Source: Anaspis maculata (Eukaryota; Arthropoda; Insecta; Coleoptera; Scraptiidae). Taken from it: a DNA stretch of 64,000 bases. Numbering within the stretch: the first letter of the stretch is position 1; each line of letters starts with the position of its first letter. Under the pieces are notes generated by a model. The model searched no databases. It saw only the letters and a list, made by a program, of their open reading frames with translations, and was not told the DNA's origin. The stretch lies in assembly GCA_949128115.1 (NCBI GenBank), contig OX421964.1, forward strand, positions 18,438,892 to 18,502,891, in the 5' to 3' direction. The position numbers and the translations under genes were made by a program. Below are positions 56,538 through 64,000 of the stretch, in pieces.

Positions 56538-57274
56538 TCAACTGAACAATGATTGAGTCCAGAACATTCGAGAGTATTCGAGATCATCCACAAAATTCGA
56601 TAATGTTTCGGTATGTTCTGGAATATTCGAGCATAGTCTGGAACGTTCGGGAACATTCCAGATCAACGCAGAACATCCCCCTCCACGAAGAAGGTTCCCG
56701 GTTTCACCTGAAAGTTGTGCATTTGAAATTAAAAGAGTTGGAAGTTTCGCCCGCTAGAAATTTCTAGAACAGTCCAGAGCATTCGATAGTATTCGAGATC
56801 ATTTCACAACATCTCAGAATAATTCGGTGTGTTCTGGAATATTCTGGTTCTGGAACGTTCGGAAACAACCCGAAACATCCCAGATCATTGTGTAACCTTT
56901 GAGATCGTTCCACAATATTCCAGAATGCTCTTGTTCCGGAATATTCTGGAACGTTCGAAAACATTCCGGGACATTCTAGCTCATTGTGAAACATTCGAAA
57001 TCATCCACAACATTCCAGAATGTTCCGGTATGTTTTGAAATGTTCGGAAATAGATTGGAACATTCGAGGACATCCAGTAACATCCAAGGAGTACGATTCT
57101 CGAGTTATTGGCATGACTCTTTGTATACAAATCTCCTTGGTTCCGTGTGCACTTGGGCTGTCGGAAAAGAGAATTCGTATACAAAAACTTTTCGAACACG
57201 TTCGAGAATCGCACCCCTGATCATTGTGGAACATTCTATAACACCCTTGAATGTTGTGGAATGTTCTGGAAAAT

Positions 57275-57380
57275 TGTGGACCATTCGAAACCTTTTTGTG
57301 AGGCTATTCATTGAAGGGGTTTATAAAGCAAAGTCCGTCGTGAGTTCGATCGAGCGCCATTTTCTTATCAGTGACGATGG
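57275..57380 (+). promoter_or_regulatory. TATA-containing spacer 1 in the GAAnnTTC array
   Basis: A non-satellite spacer with 'ggggtttataaagcaaag' (TATAAA at about 57,320) followed by 'gtccgtcgtgagttcgatcg' and 'agcgccattttc'. The layout, heat-shock-element-like sites upstream and a TATA box next to a short conserved leader, resembles a stress promoter. No gene follows, so activity is only inferred. Confidence 0.3.
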
Positions 57381-58234
57381 AGAGAACCGGAAAAGAAGTG
57401 AAACATTCCAGTACATATCGGAACATTCTGGAATGTTGTGATATGATCTCGAATGTTTCACAATGATCTGGAATGTTCCGGGATGCTTCCTAACGCTCCA
57501 GACTATTTCTGAACATTACAAAATATATCGGAACATTCCGGGCACAAACTTTTGTTCACGAAATGACCTCTATTAGTCCTATCACAAATCGAAAACTTAG
57601 ACGTATCCACAACATTCCAGAACGTTCCGGTATGTTCTGGAATGTTTGGGAATAGTCTGGAACGTTTGAGAAAATTCCAGATCATTGTCGAACATCCCCC
57701 ATCCATGGAGAAGATTCCCGGTTTCACCTGAAGAACGTGCTTTTGAAGATATAACAGTTGGAAGTTTCGCCCGCTGGAAATTCCTAGTACAATCCAGAAC
57801 ATTCGTCTAGAACATTCGAGAGTATTCAAGATTATTGCACAACATTCCAAAATGTTTCGGTATGTTCTGGAACGTTCGGAAACATCCCGGAACATTCTAG
57901 ATCATTGTGGAACATCCGAGATCATCCACAACACTCCAGAATGTTTCGGTATGCTCTGGAATGTTTGGGAATAGTTTGGAACGTTTGGAGACATCCAAGA
58001 ACATCCCAGATTATTATGGTACATTCCAGAAGACTCTCGTACTCGCGAATATCATGAAATGGTCTGAAACATTGTGGAATATTCCTCGAGATCATTCTAC
58101 AACATTCCAAAACTCTCCGGTATGTTCAGGAATGTTCGGGAATAGTCTGGATCGTTCGAAGACATCCAGGAACATTCCAGATCATTTTGTGATATTCCAG
58201 AGCACTTTCGAATGTTATGGAATGTTCTGGAACA

Positions 58235-58345
58235 TTGTGGACTATTCAAAACCTTATTGGTATGAGTGGGCCACCCATTGGTGGGGGTATATAAACTAAC
58301 GCAAGGTCCGTCGTGGGGTTCGATCGAGCGCCAGTTTCTCATTAA
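58235..58345 (+). promoter_or_regulatory. TATA-containing spacer 2 in the GAAnnTTC array
   Basis: Repeats spacer 1 with 'tgggggtatataaactaacg' then 'ggtccgtcgtggggttcgat' and 'cgagcgccagtttctc', about 967 nt further on. Conservation of the TATA-like word and leader between copies is what supports the call. Confidence 0.3.
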
Positions 58346-58480
58346 TATTCGGAAATAGTTTGGAACGTTCGGAGACATACAGGAACATTCCAGATCATTG
58401 TGAAACATTCCAGAACCTCTCCATGTTGTGGAATGTTCTAAAACATTGTGAATTACCCAAATCTTTTTTGGTATGGGTGG

Positions 58481-59089
58481 GGCACCAGGTGCAGGAATGC
58501 ACAGTTTTGTGACACAATAGCGATCATACACATTGAAACTGAAGACACTCTAGTTTGACTAACTGAGCTACCAACCCCTAAAATCTGTCAAACAGGGCCA
58601 AAGTTCTTTTAGAACCTGACATGGTGGAGGCGCCGAGCTTTTAACGGCACCCATTAGGATCCACGGAACCTTAACCCGGGCTGTATATCGTATTTTTCTT
58701 CAGTTTTGTATTGTGCATATATGAAGTTATATTCGAGTTCAATTATATCCCTAGAAGAAGTAGAGTACTGACTCCAGGTGAAAAAAGATTAATGAAAAGC
58801 GTGAATGAAACTGGCAATAGCCTTGAGGCAATTCAGTAATTTCAAGAAAAAAATCCAGTACCGGGTCGTCATTCAACGGGCGAGGGAAATGTCACAAAGA
58901 GATGGCATTCTCCGCTGAGACAAGACAACGTCAGCTGAAGTACACAAGAGTTACGTGCGTGGAAACTGGCAGCTTAATAGTGAAAAGATAAAGATGTAGG
59001 AAGAGAGCAAATAATGGATAATTGATAGTCGAAATTTTGAAATTGAAGTCAAAATTTCTAGTTTGAAAGTCGAAATTATGGAAAAAAGT
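58481..59089. other. Unassigned segment after the array
   Basis: Includes a weak tRNA-like A-box remnant on the minus strand near 58,555-58,585 ('GGTTGGTAGCTCAGTTAGT') with no B box, and otherwise nothing recognisable. From about 59,020 the text becomes repetitive ('gaaagtcgaaatt'), leading into the TACGAAGG terminus. Confidence 0.35.
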
Positions 59090-59111
59090 ATGTCCGCTCT
59101 GCGCCTTCGTA
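59020..59111. mobile_element. Orphan terminus of the TACGAAGG foldback family
   Basis: 'TGTCCGCTCTGCGCCTTCGT' (ending at 59,110, final A at 59,111) is identical to the right end of the foldback at 36,571. It is preceded by degenerate 'aaagtcgaaatt' repeats that correspond to that family's 'aaagtcgcaatt' minisatellite. The other end was not found, so this is a fragment or a strongly diverged copy. Confidence 0.65.
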
Positions 59112-62100
59112 ATCCTAACACTGATTTTCGACTTGCAAAAAAGCTGTCATTCATGGTCCTTCAAATGCTCCCTAAAAAAATACAGGGTTTTGCATAGAGT
59201 CGACTTTCTAAATCTTTTTTTCACTGTAACTTTTGAACCGTTCAACTGATTTCAATCAAATTTCAACCCAACTTTTTTGAAAAAATCTCTGCCGAACAAA
59301 ATAACACGTGTTATTTAATCAGTTCAGGGACAAAATAATGCAGAGTTCCATTAAACCATTATTCCCTTTTTCTTCTACTTCTTTGTCGTTTTCCAATCTC
59401 AACGTTGATTAAGATTGAAAATAGCTCTCGCAGATTTCGGTCTCCATTTTCAAGATATTTGAGCTTTTTGGAACGTCTCAAAAATACCAATTTCACGGGC
59501 CGTAAAAATTAAAATTCAAGGTAACTCATAACTGCTCGATTGAAATGAGATCTACGTCTACGTCTAGGTGTTTCGAGGTCATTATCACTCACATACACAA
59601 TTCAGCCAATCAAAACAACCCAATAAGACCCACGTGACTCAGTTCAAGACATCAATTATAGCATACTAGCAAGTGGAGAAATCACACTTGGAGGTGATTG
59701 CACCTATCACCAGCAAAATTAAACTTATTCTTTGTACTTCATTTGAGTTGAATATTTCAAATTCCTCGAGCGAACTGTCAATCACAAGAAAAAGTCACTT
59801 TTCAATCCAAAAATTACGAGGATAAAGCTTTCAAGAAATTTTTTTTTGTTTAAATTGAACTGGACATTGAAAACTAGGATACTAGGAACCATTTTCAAGA
59901 ACAACTAGGGGTAGAAGATGAGAGGAAAAGAATAAGAGCACACCCAATATCTTTGCCCCTAGGTTTTTGATGAAACGCATCATTATTGTTTGACAGAATC
60001 TGACCTGACCTGATCTAACCTGACATGACCTGACCTGACCCGACATGACCTGACCTGACCTGACCTTACCTGACATGACCTGAACTGACTGAGGTGCGAA
60101 GCACCGAGGTATATCAAATCACCAACGTCACAAACGCCTGTTACGCTTGTGATACATGCCGAGGCTCACAGGCTGCAAATCATTTGTTCGCATAAATATT
60201 TACATTGATCGTAAACATTCAACATAATGAACAAAAAGATCCCAAATGTCCTGTCCAACTGAAGCGCATGCAAATTGTAACGACCAATTGTCGAGAGAGA
60301 AAAAAAGCAGCGCGCCGCACATCCTGGCCCATTTCAGCTTCTCAGCTCTTCTCTCAACCCACATATAAATTTCGAGCTTGATACATAAAAATGAGCATCA
60401 TTAGCTAATCTGGAATCTAATGTGGGAACTCATTCATTCTCCAAAAAAAAATCTCCTACAGGTACCTGCCTACGTTTGAGTGCATGTGTATAGTGTGTGT
60501 GAGTTAGTTGACAGATAAATTTGAATATAATAAAAGGTAAACTCTGCTGCTTGCCGCCCGCCTATTTGCATATGATAATGTCACGTCTTGTACTACAAAG
60601 GAACTGTAACACCAAAGCTAATGTTTATTCAATTCAATCCTTTTCTGACAGGTTGGAAAGCGGCCGTTGCGTTATTGATGGATCCCGAAGCCTCAAACAC
60701 CTGAGATTTCTTTCGATGTTCGATTCAAATCGAAATAATAATTAGATATACTAGATGCATAATATACTCAACGCAAGCTCGCACACGTACGTAGCCGTCG
60801 GGGTTCACCCAAATTCATATACATAATAACATACACAACGAAACTTTCTTTTGAGGCACAAAACGGCCACACACACATCATCAATTTCCTTCTGAATGCA
60901 TCGCGTTTCAAAGATCGTAATTATTATCATTACCGCGTCCGGACAAGTGTTAAGGCAAACATCCTGAAAAACGAATCGCGCGCCTCATTGAAAGGAACAG
61001 TGACGGTATTGTTGTGGAGTAGTGTGTCAAGTGCTTCGATTTTTTTCTTGTCTTCGAGATGCGGTTCAAGCCGTAGATCAACGGACAGGTGGACGCGAAG
61101 AGATTGTATCTCTCTCTCTTCTCTCACTGAATTTTTTATCGCATACATCGTTTTTTGTGTATATGCGTCCCGTACAAGGCATAAAAATGTATATTGCTTG
61201 TACTTATGCCGTGCACCGCGTGCCCATCATGTCGAAATATCGTTCTTCATGGGACGCGTTCGCCGGGACACCCAAAGGTTTACGGAAATAATCCGATTGG
61301 TCGCGTGTGTAAATTGTGTGTTAATGCTCCTAACAAAAATAGTAAATTGTGCTGGAGCTTTCCCAAAATAAAACTAGTAAATAGTGAAGGATTAATCGAT
61401 GATGGCACCGTGTGGTGAAAACTGAAGAATTTTCCTTCAGCAATGCAAGCTGTACAAGAAGTAGTTTTGTAACACTAAATCAGCCTCGACGAGTACCTTA
61501 ATGACTGGTGTCCAGGCACCGCACAAATGAAGTGTATATGAGTGCTAGTTGCTGGGATTATGCAAGGATTTTCCATTCGAGATTTCACCGGATGCCATTT
61601 GTCTTGTGGCGATTTACCTCTTAATATCGTGCAACCGTATATTAAATAGTGGTTCTTTTATTTTGTACGAGATGACGTTTAATGCATTTTCGCTATATTG
61701 CTGCAACTATGTACGAATGTTCTAACACTAACGAGATTGAAAGCTATTTAGTAACTGACACAGTTCGCAGTAGGTATATGGCAGCACTTGGGTGGCTTGT
61801 TCGCTTTTGATTGGAATGATAAAGTAATGACATGACCTCACAGGTATGAGGAAAAACTATCGATGTATAAAAGAAAATCATCAATTTCATTTTAAAAATA
61901 TATCGGTGTATCAAAATCGTATACAAAAATCTCGAAACTGAGAAACCGTTCCGAGATATCAATGCTACCTTTCCAAAAACGGCATCAGAAAATAATCTAC
62001 AATTTTTTTTCGAAAAATGGCACAACGTTGAAAATTGACCCTTTGGACACTCCCCTTTTTGACACTCTGTATATCATGTAAATTTTTAATAATGAGATCA

Positions 62101-62455
62101 TCTTATCCATCACTTCGTAGCTGAAAGAAGGCCCTATCCGGCGTCGTATTCCTTTTTGAAATCGGGAAGTTCTTTCTCGAGATATTCCCCTTTTGAAAAA
62201 TACGAAATTTTTGATTACCCCTATTCACTTTAGGCACTTTTTCGAACAATTACGGAACAGAAAATTGTTATTCTCCAAACAATTCAACATTTACAAATAT
62301 ACCGCATTAGAAAATTACGCTAGGTGAATTTTTTTGCTGTATCAAGCTTGACTTTTCATTTCAGCTTTAGAGGTACTCGAGATTTTATTTGTGTACTTGT
62401 ATAGGAACCTATGTTCCAATTTGTATTGAAGCACGAGAAACGGAGCGATTTTGAT
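59112..62455. other. Mostly unassigned DNA with repeat fragments
   Basis: 59,150-59,550 has MITE-like text ('ctccctaaaaaaatacaggg', 'aaatctttttttcactgtaa') related to the interior of the foldbacks at 39,293-41,626. 60,000-60,095 is a CCTGA pentanucleotide tract. The remainder shows no domain-bearing frame; the 60,930-61,418 frames on both strands overlap one another and are unsupported. Confidence 0.4.
60000..60095. repeat. (CCTGA)n pentanucleotide tract 2
   Basis: About nineteen pentamers, mostly ACCTG, with ACATG and CCTTA variants. It matches the tract at 54,545-54,592. Confidence 0.8.
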
Positions 62456-62459
62456 TTTC

Positions 62460-62580
62460 TCCCTTCCTGTACTCGGATGTTTTTCTTATTCTTGTTCGCT
62501 GTACTCTGGTTCTGATATGTTCGCTTCACGTACTCGTCTCTTTTTCTTTTTCCTGTTCTTTATACTCCGGTTGTGCCAAA
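62460..62580 (-). repeat. Purine-rich repeat family fragment, inverted
   Basis: 'gtactctggttctgatatgt', 'ttcttattcttgttcgctgt' and 'tctttttctttttcctgttc' are complements of the family's 'agagtacagagaacaagaaa' words. Confidence 0.6.
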
Positions 62581-64000
62581 TCACGAAACTTTTGAAAGCT
62601 GCTGAAACTCAGCTTCAGCTAACAAAATAAGGACTTTGAAAAAGGGCACAGGGCGAGCCCGCGGGAGCCGTGTCAAGTCTAAGGTCATCCATTTTTTCCA
62701 CATTGCAACTTCTGATTCTACAACAAATATTTGCAACTTTTTTTTCATTCAAGAGTACACCGCACAAAGGAATTAGGCTAGGTGAAATTGTTTCATCTAG
62801 ATTGCATTTCAGCTCTAGAGGCACTCGAGATTCAATTTGTGTAGGTACCTATCTTTAAATTTCTATCGAAGCATGAGAAACGATTTTGAAACCGCTATAC
62901 TTACCATTTCTTTCCAAGCCCATGCCAATGGTTAAGTATTTATTACCAAAGTCGAAATCCTATAAGTACTTCAGGATTACATGGTGAAGAAATGCCCCGG
63001 AGGCAATTCCGACCCTGCTTAGCCACAGCCGCATTTTGTAACTACTTTGCTGCGACGACCATTAGAACGACAGCTGAGGTCGCGAAATCCAAAACACGCG
63101 CGCGCCAAGCATTCGAAATAATTTCTTCCCAATAAGAGCCTTCAATAAGAACACGCAAAAGCAATAGACGTCGTCACGAATTTGGCGGTGTGTAATTACA
63201 AACCGAGATTAATTAAATGGACCACTCCGCTACCACACCAGAGGTTGTCGTTGCTGCGACTTTGCCCAGAGAAAAAATGGGTCGAAAAATTGCACCAGCA
63301 ACAGCCATAGCAGGTTGATTGCAGCAAGCCGGCAGCGACTATGGGCAAGGTTCGACCCCACCCATTTCGATCAGGAAATAATTTCAGTTATTTAATTGTC
63401 TTCTAGGCTATTACTTTTTGTTGCAGCATTGTAGTGCACCGGCTCTGCCATCACCAAGGTAGAGGTGTACCCGAAGAAAAATGCTTTTCTTGGGCGCTCA
63501 CCCAACAACAGAGCAGCGCGCTCTCCGGTAACGGTGAAACCACATTATAACTAATAGCTTCCTCTACATGTTGACCGATAATTGGCAAAACGACATCATC
63601 TCAAGAGATTCCTCACGCACACACACACAGCGAGCATCGGACCCACCCAGACACTAATGTTGGCGACCCTGTCAGCGAACACGTGCTCTTTATACGCCGG
63701 AGATTTATTGTTGTCGCGCAATTAATAAACTCACTTGCGCTTCCTCCTTTTCTATGTGCTTTCGTAAAGTAATCAATTCCATCACCGGGTGTACGGAGAG
63801 GAGAAGAAGACGGAGCATCGGAGCGATAATAAGTCGAGAGCATTAGCAACGATCTCGGCGGCCATAAAGGATGTCTTTGGAATTGGTTATTAATGTCCAG
63901 TTAGAAAGGCTCCGTTCCACGAGCGCTGGACTGGCTCGGAACAGAGGCATCGAGGAATTTTCAAAGGCATCTGTACTGGTCGTATCGGATCTTAGAATTG
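62581..64000. other. Unassigned non-coding DNA at the right edge
   Basis: No recognised gene or transposon. 'caacttttttttcattcaag'-type runs and a (CA)n tract at about 63,618-63,630 are present. A GC-richer patch at 63,000-63,120 has no domain-bearing frame. Confidence 0.4.

Larger units (their letters stand above)
56540..58480. repeat. Satellite built from GAAnnTTC units (heat-shock-element-like array)
   Basis: Nearly 2 kb of alternating GAA and TTC triplets, most pairs two bases apart, the nGAAnnTTCn geometry that heat-shock factor binds. Perfect runs include 56,641-56,658 (GAAcgTTCggGAAcaTTC, four units) and 56,934-56,956 (five units). Phrases such as 'ggaacattccagatcattgt', 'catccacaacattccagaat' and 'ggaatagtctggaacgttcg' recur, with higher-order repetition: the block 'ttcccggtttcacctga...' at 56,695-56,765 recurs at 57,708-57,785. 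Frames here are repeat by-products. Confidence 0.85.

Noticed and set aside
56549..58531. Frames of up to 151 codons on both strands
   Set aside because: They are by-products of the GAAnnTTC array; the peptides repeat the same short words.
58550..58590. tRNA-like sequence on the minus strand (GGTTGGTAGCTCAGTTAGT)
   Set aside because: Only an A-box-like part is present; there is no B box or cloverleaf, and no second copy in the window.

Overview
The window looks like repeat-rich intergenic (or long-intron) DNA from an insect. It is AT-rich, has no operon-like gene packing, no convincing host exon and long non-coding stretches. Nearly everything recognisable is a eukaryotic transposon: Ty3/gypsy LTR elements, Jockey/CR1- and I/R1-like LINEs, a Tc1/mariner-like element, TA-flanked foldback MITEs, a hAT-like MITE and tRNA-derived SINEs. 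A hemipteran is a reasonable guess, but the species cannot be fixed from the sequence. No intact host protein gene, rRNA, functional tRNA or CRISPR array was recognised.

Layout. 1-160: edge of a degenerate short-unit satellite that reappears at 46,030-49,060 and 53,930-54,140. 3,040-4,730: decayed gypsy pol (RT, RNase H, integrase; minus strand). 6,330-6,520: SINE. 8,960-12,880: a second gypsy graveyard whose centre, 9,590-11,430, is a tandem array of about five 300-bp copies of an integrase fragment, one split by an insert carrying a SINE. 18,411-23,310: nested foldback elements filled with purine-rich repeats, with one LINE tail flanked by a perfect 16-bp duplication. 26,400-31,080: purine-rich repeats split by two unrelated MITEs at the same TA, then a 934-bp foldback and an internally deleted Tc1 element.

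31,363-43,110: two 1.34-kb arms in inverted orientation, each with about eight 120-bp sub-repeats. Between them lie a foldback with a 6-bp target duplication (32,799-36,571) that hosts a nearly intact LINE (736-codon RT frame), a truncated RNase H-bearing LINE, and two tandem foldbacks, one interrupted by a 370-bp hAT-like MITE. 46,030-49,060: satellite. 50,154-53,910: two inverted copies of a solo-LTR-like sequence, one nested in a MITE. 56,540-58,480: an array built from GAAnnTTC units, the binding unit of heat-shock factor, with two embedded TATA-containing spacers. 58,480-64,000: mostly unremarkable DNA with repeat fragments.

The parts do not form a pathway. The window is a record of nested insertions that gives a relative order: purine-rich repeat first, then MITEs and a LINE tail; foldback first, then LINE; foldback first, then hAT-like MITE. 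The most unusual items are the heat-shock-element-like satellite, the integrase-derived tandem array, the 120-bp-repeat inverted arms, the TACGAAGG foldback family, and the repeated use of one TA site by unrelated MITEs.
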